Positions 53,983 through 63,899 of a stretch of DNA of 64,000 nt are shown piece by piece. The translations under genes and the position numbers were made by a program. The stretch covers positions 107,476 to 171,475 of the forward strand of contig CAYGPZ010000004.1 in the NCBI GenBank assembly GCA_964352025.1. Reading direction: 5' to 3'. Source of the DNA: Hirschia sp964352025 (GTDB taxonomy: Bacteria; Pseudomonadota; Alphaproteobacteria; Caulobacterales; Hyphomonadaceae). How positions within the stretch are numbered: position 1 is the first letter of the stretch; each line of letters opens with the position of its first letter. Under the pieces are notes generated by a model. That model made no database searches, was not told the origin of the DNA, and was given only the letters and a program-made list of their open reading frames with translations.

Positions 53983-56841
53983 CTATTTTTTGCGAACCAA
54001 AAGCACCCAATCTTGCGTGTCTGCATTCGGTGGGAATCCGACAAACCGATTTGAACCACCGCTCAATGTATCGACACTTCCTGTTTGTAGTTCTCCACCG
54101 ATTTTTGGGTCAAACCAAGATACGCTATATCCCGCATCGCTATCAGGTAAAGTCAACATCTGGCTTCCACGTCCGGGTTGATAAAACGCGTAAATCTCAC
54201 CTTCTATTCCAAGACAATACACGTCCACTCGTCCCATAGCGTTTCCGCATGAGCCCATTTTCCAATAAGGCAAATAATCTTCGAAAAAGTTCAGCGCGAT
54301 ATTAGTCTGCTTCCACAGATTATCGCGTGTGCGCCAATCTTCCGTAGATACGTCATTTGAGTGATATTTACCGCCAAAGAACCACTCAACCCCAGCACCA
54401 CCAGCTAATAAATGCCCCCATAATACATGACGCCTCAAATTGTCATGATCGGGATCAACATCATCTGGCAACGCCCCATTATACCAAGGACCAATTTCAT
54501 CGAGAGTGATTAGCCATTGATGACCTTCATCCTCTGACCTTTTATGCCACTCCTTTGTAGCCTCATAAACATGGCTTGCTTCATCAATTTGAAGTGACAT
54601 TCCATCCAATGGCTTAAATCCTAATAGCGGACTGAAGGTCCATTCAATGTCATCGGGAGCTGCGTGCGAGTGCAACAATACTGTATGATTATAAGGGTCA
54701 TTTTCATGGAAGAAACGCGCCATCTCCTTACGCTGCTCATGAGATTGGCCAACCTTCATCCAACTGGACGGGCCATTCTCCTCACCCAAATTCCAGATCA
54801 AAGCAGGATGGTGACCAAAGCGAGAAATTAGCTCGCTATAATAGAGCTTCCGTAGAAATCCCGTATCTCCATCATCAAGCATACGCTCATTCTCAGTTTC
54901 TTGCGTAACGACGTGCAGTAAAATCCCTTTTGATTGCATGTGATCAAACAGAATATTCCATTGATCCAGCTTGCTTACATCAAAGCGATCAAAAGCATCT
55001 GGAGAATTATAAGGCCAGACATCATTCCCATCGCCTTGAATATTAAGCGTCAGAAAATAAACAGTATTCATGCCCTGATCTGCAATATAGTTGATTGCGC
55101 CGACTAGAGAATGCCCACGAGGTTCACCAGTCTCCAATCCCCACAACGGATCACCCGATTTCCAGTCTTTGCGGTGAGGCAAAAAACTATGGATTTCTCC
55201 CTCTGCACTGGCTTCACCTTCTCTACTCTCTTTTAGGAGTCGATAAGTGTCGTCAAAACCAACATACCCCAACATATTTTCAGGGCTGGCTGGGCCGCCT
55301 TTTAGCCAATACTCACCGGACTTTTCAAACCGAAACAGCTTGCCATCACCCCGTAATCGCCCTCGATTGGCAGCTCTAAAGTCTTTTCCTTGCACGTTGG
55401 ATTCACTAACATTGAGACGACCTTCGGCATTTTTGATTTCAATATTTTCACCGTCCGCCGGGTTTCTGCTAATCGCGATATTTGAACCCGTTTTGAAACT
55501 CGCCTTATAGCTCCACTCGCCAATGGTATCTGGCGTAAACCGGACTCTCCAAACATTTCCTGACTTTGCACTTGTATGCGCAGCATTTCCATCTGCAGCA
55601 TAAAATCCACGAATGAGATAGGACGTCTCTCCATTACTAAATTCAACAAGGAGTCGATAATCTGTAAATGGATTTACTTCTGCAGTTTCTGTTGTTTCTG
55701 GTCCCTCAAAATCCAGCTCAAATGTGTGCCATAACCTTGGCTCAGACACATCTTCACTTGAAACATCGACATCTGGCGCAGTTACCAACTCTTTGCGCTC
55801 GGTTTTGTCTTGGGTCGTCCCTTTTGGAGACGAAAGCTCTGGTAATTTAATTCGCTCAATCGAGCCCAACTCTGGCTCACCTCCTCGAAGGCCACAGCCG
55901 GAAGCGGTGTAGAGATAACCATCTATGACAGCAAAACCAGTTCCGTGACGCCCTTGCATTAAGTCAGGCCAACGTGTCCAGCTTTCATTTAGAGTGTCGA
56001 ATACCTCCACTTCATCATGCGCGGGTATTTGCTCACTACTTTCTCCGCCACCAACAATTATATATTCACCCACAGCAGTGGTGAATGTTCCAGCCCGTTT
56101 GGTCGGAATATTCTCTTCCGGCCCAGTATCTTCCCATTCGCCTGTCTCAAAGTTAAAAACATTGCCAGGAATGACAGTTTGTTCAAAACCAAGGCCTGCT
56201 CTTTGTTCAGAGCGACGACCGCCAAAGGCATATAATTTGTTACCAGAAACAGCAGCTTGAAAATGGTCACGCTTGTGAGGCGCGTCTGGCAGAACTGTCC
56301 ATTCTCCAGTGTTCACATCATAGGAGTCGAACCAGTTTACATAGCCATCCAGATGACCATTCGTAATGCCGCCCACAACGTAAATTTTACCGTCGTGATA
56401 AACGGCTCCAGCACCACCACGGCGACGGTTTTTAGGAATTTCATCCCCATATTCAAATGTGTCAGTCTTAGGATAATAAATAAGAATACGATCCAAAGGC
56501 GTTTCAGTGGGCCAATATCCAGTCATCGCCCCAATGATATATATTGAGTCACCAACAACGACCGCTTGGAAATGATGTAGCTCTAGAGGCGTTTTAGATT
56601 TTGCTGACCATTCCTGAGTTTTAGGATCAAAAACATCGACCGGATTGATGCGACGCCCGCCAAGCAAATACAGCTTCTCATCATAGGCGACAAGCGACGC
56701 TTCATGGCGAGCTGTAGGCTCCCCTTGAGCAGGCACTGCCACCCACTCTAACTTGTCTGGGTTGAGAACGACGCCCGAGCAGGAGGTCAGCCCTAAACAT
56801 AGGAATATTATAACTAATATATTGATCCCATACGTTTTCAT
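53983..56841 (-). CDS. Lipoprotein fusing a kelch beta-propeller to a DUF5060/apiosidase-like glycosidase
   Basis: A 952-residue protein (ATG at 56841). The N-terminus is a lipoprotein signal with LTSC, Cys at residue 21. Residues about 35-335 form a kelch propeller: six repeats with GG and spaced Tyr/Trp, for example LYLLGGRRINPVDVFDPKT and IYVVGGITNG. Residues about 365-445 match a DUF5060-like Ig domain (WHTFELDFEGPE, FTPDTIGEWSYKASF). About 510-825 is a TIM-barrel glycosidase domain resembling GH140/DUF4038, with likely acid/base Glu in NLGEENG (about 687) and nucleophile Glu in TLDEIGPWYNG (about 782). A C-terminal beta domain of the collagen-binding-like type closes it. It is probably a surface carbohydrate-processing protein. 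An in-frame ATG 39 bp upstream cannot be excluded. Confidence 0.75.
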   Translation of the reverse strand: MKTYGINILVIIFLCLGLTSCSGVVLNPDKLEWVAVPAQGEPTARHEASLVAYDEKLYLLGGRRINPVDVFDPKTQEWSAKSKTPLELHHFQAVVVGDSIYIIGAMTGYWPTETPLDRILIYYPKTDTFEYGDEIPKNRRRGGAGAVYHDGKIYVVGGITNGHLDGYVNWFDSYDVNTGEWTVLPDAPHKRDHFQAAVSGNKLYAFGGRRSEQRAGLGFEQTVIPGNVFNFETGEWEDTGPEENIPTKRAGTFTTAVGEYIIVGGGESSEQIPAHDEVEVFDTLNESWTRWPDLMQGRHGTGFAVIDGYLYTASGCGLRGGEPELGSIERIKLPELSSPKGTTQDKTERKELVTAPDVDVSSEDVSEPRLWHTFELDFEGPETTETAEVNPFTDYRLLVEFSNGETSYLIRGFYAADGNAAHTSAKSGNVWRVRFTPDTIGEWSYKASFKTGSNIAISRNPADGENIEIKNAEGRLNVSESNVQGKDFRAANRGRLRGDGKLFRFEKSGEYWLKGGPASPENMLGYVGFDDTYRLLKESREGEASAEGEIHSFLPHRKDWKSGDPLWGLETGEPRGHSLVGAINYIADQGMNTVYFLTLNIQGDGNDVWPYNSPDAFDRFDVSKLDQWNILFDHMQSKGILLHVVTQETENERMLDDGDTGFLRKLYYSELISRFGHHPALIWNLGEENGPSSWMKVGQSHEQRKEMARFFHENDPYNHTVLLHSHAAPDDIEWTFSPLLGFKPLDGMSLQIDEASHVYEATKEWHKRSEDEGHQWLITLDEIGPWYNGALPDDVDPDHDNLRRHVLWGHLLAGGAGVEWFFGGKYHSNDVSTEDWRTRDNLWKQTNIALNFFEDYLPYWKMGSCGNAMGRVDVYCLGIEGEIYAFYQPGRGSQMLTLPDSDAGYSVSWFDPKIGGELQTGSVDTLSGGSNRFVGFPPNADTQDWVLLVRKK

Positions 56842-56981
56842 TCCCCGAAACCTTTCATAATATTGTGCTCTAATCGCCATCATACGAATTTGAAATTCAC
56901 TCAACTGAGTACTAATCATTTTTGCAATGCGTTCTAGGAATTTCCACAATTGTCTTACGTTGTCAATTTGTAAATGACACA

Positions 56982-56996
56982 AACGCTAAATGCGTT
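56982..56996. promoter_or_regulatory. Operator-like inverted repeat upstream of the kelch-glycosidase gene
   Basis: AACGC-TAAAT-GCGTT (56982-56996) lies about 140 bp before the start codon, and AACGCTAA repeats near 57017. The form recalls LacI-type operators, which often control polysaccharide-use genes. No LacI gene is in the window. Confidence 0.3.
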
Positions 56997-57141
56997 AGTC
57001 GCCCTTTTACACAGAACGCTAAGTACTACTTTTCAAATTTGCAAAATACAGCTTAGCTCTAATGCTTTTGGAAGAAATACGAAAATTATAATTTTGAGGG
57101 GAAGAGACTGAGCAACTTAGCTCGTAAAATCTTTATTCAAA

Positions 57142-57217
57142 TGGTGGGCGGTAACGGTCTCGAACCGCTGACATTTTCGGTGTAAACGAAATGCTCTACC
57201 AACTGAGCTAACCGCCC
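57142..57217 (-). tRNA. tRNA-Val (UAC)
   Basis: A complete 76-base tRNA on the minus strand. Acceptor GGGCGGT pairs with ACCGCCC and CCA is encoded. The D arm is AGCTCAGTTGGTAGAGC, the anticodon stem TTTCG/CGAAA encloses loop TTTACAC with anticodon TAC, and the T loop is TTCGAGA. It lies 84 bp beyond the lon terminator. Confidence 0.95.
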
Positions 57218-57300
57218 TCTCCATTTGAAGAGCCATGAGATATACATGTTTCTTCAGGACTGCAATGTCTAAATTCAAAAAAATCAAAGATTTTTTATAA

Positions 57301-57333
57301 AAAAACCTCCACCCAATATAGGAGGAGGTTTTT
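57301..57333 (-). terminator. Intrinsic terminator of lon
   Basis: Perfect 10-base arms AAAAACCTCC (57301-57310) and GGAGGTTTTT (57324-57333). In the lon direction the stem runs into TTTTTTTATAA. It is 52 bp beyond the lon stop codon. Confidence 0.85.
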
Positions 57334-57384
57334 AAGATTAATTCCAACTTATTCTATGTTTCAAGATTAAGTTTTTAAGCCTGA

Positions 57385-59796
57385 TCAATGCGGTGAAGGT
57401 AGATTTGGCCCACTGTCAGGTTTAGTGCGACCAAAACCTGCTCTTAGCTCTGCATCATCAGCGTCAGACCAATCAATAGGTGTCACAGGAAGAGTTAGTG
57501 CCCGTGCTAATACCTGATCTATTGTCGATACAGGAACGATTTCCAGACCTTCTTTTACATTGTCAGGAATGTCTTCGATATCTTTCTCATTCTCTTGCGG
57601 AATAAGCACGGTTTTCACGCCACCACGCAGAGCCGCGAGAAGCTTCTCTTTCAATCCACCTATAGGAAGAACACGACCACGCAAAGTAACCTCACCGGTC
57701 ATCGCAACGTCACGAGACACAGGATTACCTGTCAATAAAGACACAATCGCCGTTGTCATAGCGATACCAGCAGATGGTCCATCTTTCGGCGTCGCACCCT
57801 CAGGCACGTGCACGTGAATGTCTGTGTTGTTAAACACTTTCGGACTAATCCCCAATGATGCAGCGCGCGACTTAACAAGCGAGTTCGCAGCTGAAATCGA
57901 TTCCTTCATGACGTCTTTTAGGTTACCCGTCACAGTCATTTTCCCAGGACCAGGCATTTCAACGGCTTCGATCGTCAGCAAGTCACCACCGACCTCTGTC
58001 CAAGCCAAACCTGTTACGGCACCAATCTGGTCATCAACATCTGTCAGACCAAAACGGAATTTACGCACACCCGCATAATGCGCAAGATTTTCAGATGTCA
58101 CCGTCACTGACAAAGACACATTCTGAACGATTTCGCGGACTGATTTTCTAGCCAAACGAGAGATTTCACGTTCAAGATTACGTACACCTGCTTCACGCGA
58201 GTAATAGCGCACAAGGTCACGTATAGCGCCATCGGTTACTGTCCACTCGCCATCTTTCAAACCGTGATCTTCAACGATTTTCGGAATAAGGTGACGCTTT
58301 GCGATCTCCAATTTTTCGTCTTCTGTATATCCGGCAATGCGGATAATCTCCATGCGATCCAGTAAAGGCTGTGGCATGTTCAAAGAGTTTGCAGTTGTCA
58401 CAAACATCACGTCAGAAAGGTCGTAATCCACCTCAAGATAGTGATCGTTAAACGTACTGTTTTGCGCAGGGTCTAAGACCTCAAGCAATGCTGCAGATGG
58501 ATCACCGCGATAGTCCTGACCAAGCTTGTCAATCTCATCAAGAAGGAAGAGAGGATTGCCCGTCTTCGCTTTCTTCAATGATTGAATAATACGGCCAGGC
58601 ATTGATCCAATGTAAGTCCTGCGGTGACCGCGAATTTCAGCTTCATCACGCACACCACCAAGTGATACCCTTACAAATTCACGTCCTGTCGCCTTAGCTA
58701 TAGATGCACCCAAAGATGTTTTACCTACACCTGGAGGACCTACGAGACATAAGATTGGGCCGCGCAATTTCTTGGTGCGTGACTGAACAGCTAAATATTC
58801 AAGAATGCGTTCTTTGACTTTTTCTAGACCGTAATGGTCACCTTCTAGAATATCCTCAGCAAAGCCCTGATCCGTATTGATCTCTTTGCGTTCGCCCCAA
58901 GGCAAAGCAATAATCCAATCCAGATAATTGCGTACAACTGTAGATTCAGCTGACATCGGGCTCATCTGACGTAGCTTTTTAAGCTCAGCATTCGTCTTTG
59001 TGCGCACTTCTTCAGAAAGCTCCAACGCATTGAGCTTTTCTTCTAGTTCCGCCAACTCGTCTTTTTCTTCGCCTTGGTCACCCAACTCGCGCTGAATGGC
59101 TTTCATTTGCTCGTTCAGGTAATATTCGCGTTGAGTTTTCTCCATCTGGCGCTTCACGCGATTGCGTATCTTGCGCTCCATTTGGAGCATGCCAATCTCG
59201 CCTTCCATCAACGAGTATACTTTTTCCAGACGTGCAGAAACACTCGCCATTTCGAGAAGTTCTTGCTTCTCTTCGATTTTGATAGACAATTGCGCAGAAA
59301 CGGCATCGGCCAATCGGCCAGGTTCAGTGATTTGGGAAACATTACCAACCGTATCCGGCGGTATTTTCCTGTTCAGCTTCACATAGCCCTCGAACTGCTC
59401 GATGACAGTGCGCATCAAAGCGGAGACTTCACCCTCTTCTTCTTCAACAGCCTCATCAATCGTCTCTACATTGGCTGTGTAATAGTCACCCTGATCAACT
59501 AACTCGCGCAATTTTGCACGCTGCAGCCCTTCGACGAGCACCTTCACAGTCCCATCTGGCAACTTCAAAAGTTGAAGAATCTTAGCAATCGCACCCGTCT
59601 CAAACAGGTCTTCTGCAACTGGATCATCAGTTCCTGCATCACGTTGAGCGACCAGCAGAATTTCTCCACCTTCGCTGCCAACTTCTTCAAGCGCACGAAC
59701 CGACTTATCACGGCCAACAAATAGTGGAGCCACCATTTGCGGAAACACAACGATATCGCGCAGTGGTAAGACTGGGAGTGATTTGTGTTCTGGCAT
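57385..59796 (-). CDS. lon: ATP-dependent protease Lon
   Basis: An 803-residue Lon (ATG at 59796 after GGAGAACAAT). It has the N-terminal substrate domain (LPVLPLRDIVVFPQMVAPLFVGR), AAA+ domain with Walker A GPPGVGKTS and Walker B-like NPLFLLDEIDK, and the C-terminal serine protease domain with PKDGPSAGIAM (catalytic Ser) and GGLKEKLLAA (catalytic Lys). It degrades misfolded and regulatory proteins. It is last in the conserved tig-clpP-clpX-lon order. No heat-shock promoter was identified in the 214 bp before it. Confidence 0.97.
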   Translation of the reverse strand: MPEHKSLPVLPLRDIVVFPQMVAPLFVGRDKSVRALEEVGSEGGEILLVAQRDAGTDDPVAEDLFETGAIAKILQLLKLPDGTVKVLVEGLQRAKLRELVDQGDYYTANVETIDEAVEEEEGEVSALMRTVIEQFEGYVKLNRKIPPDTVGNVSQITEPGRLADAVSAQLSIKIEEKQELLEMASVSARLEKVYSLMEGEIGMLQMERKIRNRVKRQMEKTQREYYLNEQMKAIQRELGDQGEEKDELAELEEKLNALELSEEVRTKTNAELKKLRQMSPMSAESTVVRNYLDWIIALPWGERKEINTDQGFAEDILEGDHYGLEKVKERILEYLAVQSRTKKLRGPILCLVGPPGVGKTSLGASIAKATGREFVRVSLGGVRDEAEIRGHRRTYIGSMPGRIIQSLKKAKTGNPLFLLDEIDKLGQDYRGDPSAALLEVLDPAQNSTFNDHYLEVDYDLSDVMFVTTANSLNMPQPLLDRMEIIRIAGYTEDEKLEIAKRHLIPKIVEDHGLKDGEWTVTDGAIRDLVRYYSREAGVRNLEREISRLARKSVREIVQNVSLSVTVTSENLAHYAGVRKFRFGLTDVDDQIGAVTGLAWTEVGGDLLTIEAVEMPGPGKMTVTGNLKDVMKESISAANSLVKSRAASLGISPKVFNNTDIHVHVPEGATPKDGPSAGIAMTTAIVSLLTGNPVSRDVAMTGEVTLRGRVLPIGGLKEKLLAALRGGVKTVLIPQENEKDIEDIPDNVKEGLEIVPVSTIDQVLARALTLPVTPIDWSDADDAELRAGFGRTKPDSGPNLPSPH

Positions 59797-60010
59797 ATTG
59801 TTCTCCTGCAAGATCTCATTTTTATAAATGACGTTCAACCGCCATTTGGATCTTGAATCTAATTATTCAAACTTTAAACGCTACCCTAAACCAGAGCAGC
59901 ATTCCTAGTCCTAAATGTGGAGACGTCCGTCACAGGCTTCAACCCATAACGGACGCAAAAATCTATATAATAACAGTTTTCACTGTATAAATATTTTGAA
60001 AGCTCCGAAT

Positions 60011-61279
60011 TTAGGATGCTTCGCCTGTTTCTGCAGCTTTTTCGCCGTGTACGTAAAGCGGCTTAGCGCGTCCCTCGACAACTTCAGCATTCACAACCAC
60101 CTCTTCGATTCCACGAAGGTTTGGAAGCTCGAACATAGTGTCAAGCAAAATACCCTCAAGGATTGAGCGAAGACCACGTGCACCTGTGCGACGTTCGATA
60201 GCTTTCTTAGCCACTGCCAACAACGCATCCTCAGAGAGTGTAAGCTGTACATTTTCCATGTCGAATAGGCGTTGGTATTGCTTAAGCAACGCATTCTTCG
60301 GCTGCGTTAGAATCATAACCAATGATTCTGCATCAAGGTCTTCTAGCGTTGCGATAACTGGCAAACGACCGATAAATTCAGGAATCAATCCGAACTTCAC
60401 CAAGTCTTCTGGCTCACAATCCTGAAGTACCGCACCAACGCGACGCTCATCTGGGTCAGATACTGTTGCACCAAAACCAATTGATGAACCCTGACCACGG
60501 TCAGAAATAACTTTATCTAGTCCAGCGAACGCACCACCACAAATGAACAGCATGTTTGTTGTATCGACTTGCAGGAATTCTTGCTGCGGGTGCTTACGGC
60601 CACCTTGCGGAGGTACAGATGCAACTGTCCCTTCCATGATCTTCAATAGTGCCTGCTGCACACCTTCACCTGATACATCACGCGTAATCGAAGGATTGTC
60701 TGACTTACGAGAAATCTTATCGATCTCATCAATGTAGACGATACCGCGTTGCGCGCGTTCTACATTATAGTCTGATGCTTGAAGCAATTTCAGGATGATG
60801 TTTTCAACGTCTTCACCAACATAACCAGCTTCAGTCAACGTGGTTGCATCCGCCATAGTGAAAGGCACATCAATAATACGCGCCAAAGTCTGCGCTAGAA
60901 GTGTTTTACCACACCCAGTAGGACCAACTAGAAGAATGTTTGATTTCGCAAGCTCGACGTCACTACCTTTAGCAGCGTGGTTCAGACGCTTATAGTGGTT
61001 GTGAACAGCAACTGCGAGAACACGTTTTGCTTTGGCCTGACCAATCACATAATCATCAAGAACATCACAAATCTCCTGAGGTGTTGGAACACCTTCAGAT
61101 GATTTCACCAATGTTGTTTTATTCTCTTCACGGATAATATCCATGCAGAGTTCAACACATTCATCACAGATGAAAACGGTTGGCCCCGCAATCAGTTTCT
61201 TTACTTCATGCTGGCTTTTACCACAGAAGGAGCAATACAATGTGCTCTTACTATCTCCGCCTGATGCGTTCTTGGTCAT
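60011..61279 (-). CDS. clpX: ATP-dependent Clp protease ATP-binding subunit ClpX
   Basis: A 422-residue unfoldase. The ATG at 61279 has a GAGG site 6 bp upstream; a GTG two codons earlier is less likely. It has the N-terminal zinc-binding domain (CSFCGKSQHEVKKL ... CDECVELC), Walker A GPTGCGKT, Walker B GIVYIDEIDKI, and the IGF-like ClpP contact loop (GFGATVSDP-like segment). It delivers tagged substrates to ClpP and in alphaproteobacteria it is tied to cell-cycle proteolysis. It lies 198 bp after clpP. Confidence 0.97.
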   Translation of the reverse strand: MTKNASGGDSKSTLYCSFCGKSQHEVKKLIAGPTVFICDECVELCMDIIREENKTTLVKSSEGVPTPQEICDVLDDYVIGQAKAKRVLAVAVHNHYKRLNHAAKGSDVELAKSNILLVGPTGCGKTLLAQTLARIIDVPFTMADATTLTEAGYVGEDVENIILKLLQASDYNVERAQRGIVYIDEIDKISRKSDNPSITRDVSGEGVQQALLKIMEGTVASVPPQGGRKHPQQEFLQVDTTNMLFICGGAFAGLDKVISDRGQGSSIGFGATVSDPDERRVGAVLQDCEPEDLVKFGLIPEFIGRLPVIATLEDLDAESLVMILTQPKNALLKQYQRLFDMENVQLTLSEDALLAVAKKAIERRTGARGLRSILEGILLDTMFELPNLRGIEEVVVNAEVVEGRAKPLYVHGEKAAETGEAS

Positions 61280-61400
61280 GGACACCTCAACTTGTGGGGC
61301 CGCTGACAGAGATTATTCTGCCTTCTAAGCGACCCAATACGCTATTTTAGCCTACCAATCGTTTCCGAGAGGTTTCTTCCATACGAAAGATTAGACCTTT

Positions 61401-61439
61401 GCTTATAATGCTGCAAAGCTTTAGCGCAGCATATAAAGC
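61401..61439. repeat. Imperfect inverted repeat between clpP and clpX
   Basis: GCTTATAATGCTGC (61401-61414) pairs with GCAGCATATAAAGC (61426-61439) in 12 of 14 positions. It lies in the clpP-clpX gap and could be a hairpin that ends part of the clpP transcripts or an operator for a clpX promoter. Evidence is structural only. Confidence 0.35.
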
Positions 61440-61477
61440 TAAATTATGACGCAGTAAAACACAAACGCCTTAAAAAA

Positions 61478-62098
61478 CTATTCCTCAGAAACAGAACGTT
61501 TCTCGAAAACTCTATCTATTATGCCAAATTCGACCGCATCTTCCGCAGTCATGAAGCTATCACGATCAAGTTTTTTCTCGATAGCATCATAGTCTTGGCC
61601 AGTATGTTTCACATATATATTGTTCAAACGACGCTTAATGTCGACTATCTCTTCTGCGTGGCGTTCAATGTCCGTCGCGACACCGCGATAGCCACCAGAT
61701 GGTTGGTGAACCATGATACGTGCATTTGGCGTTGCAAAGCGCATGTCTTTTTCACCAGCAGACAATAGCAATGATCCCATGCTCGCAGCCATACCGATAC
61801 AAGCTGTCGATACAGGCGCACTGATGTATTGCATCGTGTCGTAAATCGCCAAACCAGATGACACCACTCCACCAGGGGAATTGATATACATCGAAATTTC
61901 TTTTTTCGGATTCTCTGACTCCAAGAACAGGAGTTGAGCAGTGATCAGTGTTGCCATTCCATCTTCAATGGGACCAGTGACAAAAATGATCCGCTCTTTA
62001 AGAAGGCGGGAAAAAATGTCGTAGGCGCGTTCACCACGGCTATTCTGTTCCACCACCATGGGCACCAGGTTCATCGCAGTCTCAATTGGGTCGTGCAT
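61478..62098 (-). CDS. clpP: ATP-dependent Clp protease proteolytic subunit ClpP
   Basis: A 206-residue serine peptidase. Catalytic Ser is in CIGMAASMGSLLL (about residue 106), catalytic His in RIMVHQPSGG (about 131), and the Asp is in the following helix region (DIERHAEEIVDIKRRL). The Gly-rich handle and PGGVVSSGLAIYDTMQYI loop are typical. It forms the ClpXP chamber with ClpX. It is 275 bp downstream of tig. Confidence 0.97.
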   Translation of the reverse strand: MHDPIETAMNLVPMVVEQNSRGERAYDIFSRLLKERIIFVTGPIEDGMATLITAQLLFLESENPKKEISMYINSPGGVVSSGLAIYDTMQYISAPVSTACIGMAASMGSLLLSAGEKDMRFATPNARIMVHQPSGGYRGVATDIERHAEEIVDIKRRLNNIYVKHTGQDYDAIEKKLDRDSFMTAEDAVEFGIIDRVFEKRSVSEE

Positions 62099-62313
62099 AT
62101 TATTCGCAGTCTTTGGCTAACGTCACACCGAAAAGTGCGACTCGTGATCTTCAGGCTCAATATTTGAGTTCAAAGCGCTTCGCGCAAGTCCTCAAGTATG
62201 AATTTCTATGTATATAAAGGCTAACGCTTCATAAAAATTACATCTGGAGCATGTCTTACACAGAAATTTCCTAATTGTTGATGAGTAAACCGATAAAATT
62301 CTCTAAATAATAA

Positions 62314-62346
62314 AAAAGGCCACCAACAATTCGCTGGCGGCCTTTT
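62314..62346 (-). terminator. Intrinsic terminator of tig
   Basis: AAAAGGCCACCA (62314-62325) pairs with TGGCGGCCTTTT (62335-62346) with one mismatch, and in the tig direction the stem runs into a T-run (CCTTTTTTATT). It is 28 bp after the tig stop codon. Confidence 0.82.
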
Positions 62347-62373
62347 AAATTCAATCACTCATAAAGATAGATC

Positions 62374-63714
62374 TTATTCTTCTTCAAGTGCTTTTTCTAG
62401 CTCTTCGCGTGTCGCAGACTTATCTGTGATCTTTGCGCGCTCGATAATGTAGTCGACAACTTTTTCTTCAAACAAAGGCGCACGTAGCTGAGCCATTGCT
62501 GCAGGTGTCTTTTGATAGAATTCCATCACTTGCTGTTCTTGACCAGGATAGCGTTGAGCTTCTTGGTTCAATGCGCGAGCAACTTCTTCTTGTTGAATTT
62601 CGACATTGTTGATGCGACCGATTTCAGCAAGCACAAGACCTAGACGCACACGACGCTCAGAAATCTTACGGTACTCTTCTTTAAGCTCGTCATCTGACTT
62701 CTTCTCGTCAGCATCATCCAAGCGTCCCGCTTCTTTTTCTTGCTCAAACTGTTTCCAGATTTGATCAAACTCAGCTTCAACCATTCCAGGAGGAAGCTCA
62801 AAGTCGTGGCGCTCATCAAGTGCATCAAGAAGAACACGCTTCAAACGTTGGCGAGATCCACCAGCAAGCTCTTGCTCAATATTTTTAGAAATCAGGTCTT
62901 TGAGTGTCGCTAGATCTTCAATTCCGAGTCCTTTTGCGAACTCTTCGTCGATCTCAGCTTTCTTAGGTGCGCGCACCTCAGTTACTTTAGTCGCGAACAC
63001 AGCGTCTTTACCTGCCAAGTTCTCAGCAGGATAATCTGCAGGGAAAGTAACTTTAACTTCAACATCTTGGCCAGTTTTTGCGCCAACAATCTGGTCTTCA
63101 AAACCAGGAATGAAGCGACCCTCACCTAGAACGATAGTTTGAGACTCGGCTGTACCGCCGTCAAATGCCTCACCATCAATTGTTCCCGCGAAGTCGATTA
63201 CAACAGCATCGCCTTCGCGTGCTTTTGCTGTTTTACCGCGAGCTTCATACTGCTTGTTAGACTCAGCCAGCTTTTCAAGAGCTTCGTCAACTTCTGAATC
63301 AGTCACTTCAACAACCAAGCGCTCTAGCTCAATGTCTGTCACATCAGCTGGTTCGAACTCTGGCATAACTTCCACTTTCATGGAGTATTCCAGATCCACA
63401 TCACCATCGATCAATTTGTCTTGATCACATGTAAGGTCGATTATCGGCTGAGCCGCAGGACGGATTTCTTTATCTTCAAGAGTTTGTTGCGACGTAGATG
63501 TCACTTCTTCTTGAACAATGTCACCCATAATGGACTTGCCATACATTTTACGGATGTGTGCCGCAGGTACTTTACCCGGGCGAAAACCTTTTAGATTCAC
63601 CTGCGGACGCAGCTGAGTGATTTTAGCTTCAAGCTTTTCAGCAAGGCTGTCCTTAGAAACAACAACCGTATATTCTCGAGTCAGCCCTTCGGACTTGGTC
63701 TCAGTGACGTCCAT
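62374..63714 (-). CDS. tig: Trigger factor, ribosome-associated chaperone
   Basis: A 446-residue trigger factor. The start at 63714 follows a GAGGA site 8 bp upstream; the longer frame to 63819 is unlikely. It has an N-terminal ribosome-binding domain with the signature GFRPGKVPAAHIRKMYG, a FKBP-type prolyl isomerase domain (GDAVVIDFAGTIDGEAFDGG, about residues 160-245), and a long helical C-terminal chaperone domain. It folds nascent chains at the exit tunnel. It is the first gene of the tig-clpP-clpX-lon series. Confidence 0.96.
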   Translation of the reverse strand: MDVTETKSEGLTREYTVVVSKDSLAEKLEAKITQLRPQVNLKGFRPGKVPAAHIRKMYGKSIMGDIVQEEVTSTSQQTLEDKEIRPAAQPIIDLTCDQDKLIDGDVDLEYSMKVEVMPEFEPADVTDIELERLVVEVTDSEVDEALEKLAESNKQYEARGKTAKAREGDAVVIDFAGTIDGEAFDGGTAESQTIVLGEGRFIPGFEDQIVGAKTGQDVEVKVTFPADYPAENLAGKDAVFATKVTEVRAPKKAEIDEEFAKGLGIEDLATLKDLISKNIEQELAGGSRQRLKRVLLDALDERHDFELPPGMVEAEFDQIWKQFEQEKEAGRLDDADEKKSDDELKEEYRKISERRVRLGLVLAEIGRINNVEIQQEEVARALNQEAQRYPGQEQQVMEFYQKTPAAMAQLRAPLFEEKVVDYIIERAKITDKSATREELEKALEEE

Positions 63715-63899
63715 CACAGATTCCTCAAATTCTATTTGCCCCATGCGCATGCCGGCATTTCGGGGTGTGGTGAGTTTAAAGGCAGCAATCATAGTCCCCG
63801 GAAAGAAACACACCGCCATATTAGTTTGGCGGGTGGTATGTCACACAGGAGAGCCTGTGTCCATCAGGGATTTATATGAATTTGAACCAAATTTCCGGC

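Noticed and set aside
57117..57347. 76-codon open frame on the minus strand
   Set aside because: It runs straight through tRNA-Val and the lon terminator region; the frame is accidental.
63715..63819. N-terminal extension of trigger factor
   Set aside because: The added 35 residues precede the conserved ribosome-binding domain and lack a ribosome site, whereas 63714 has one.
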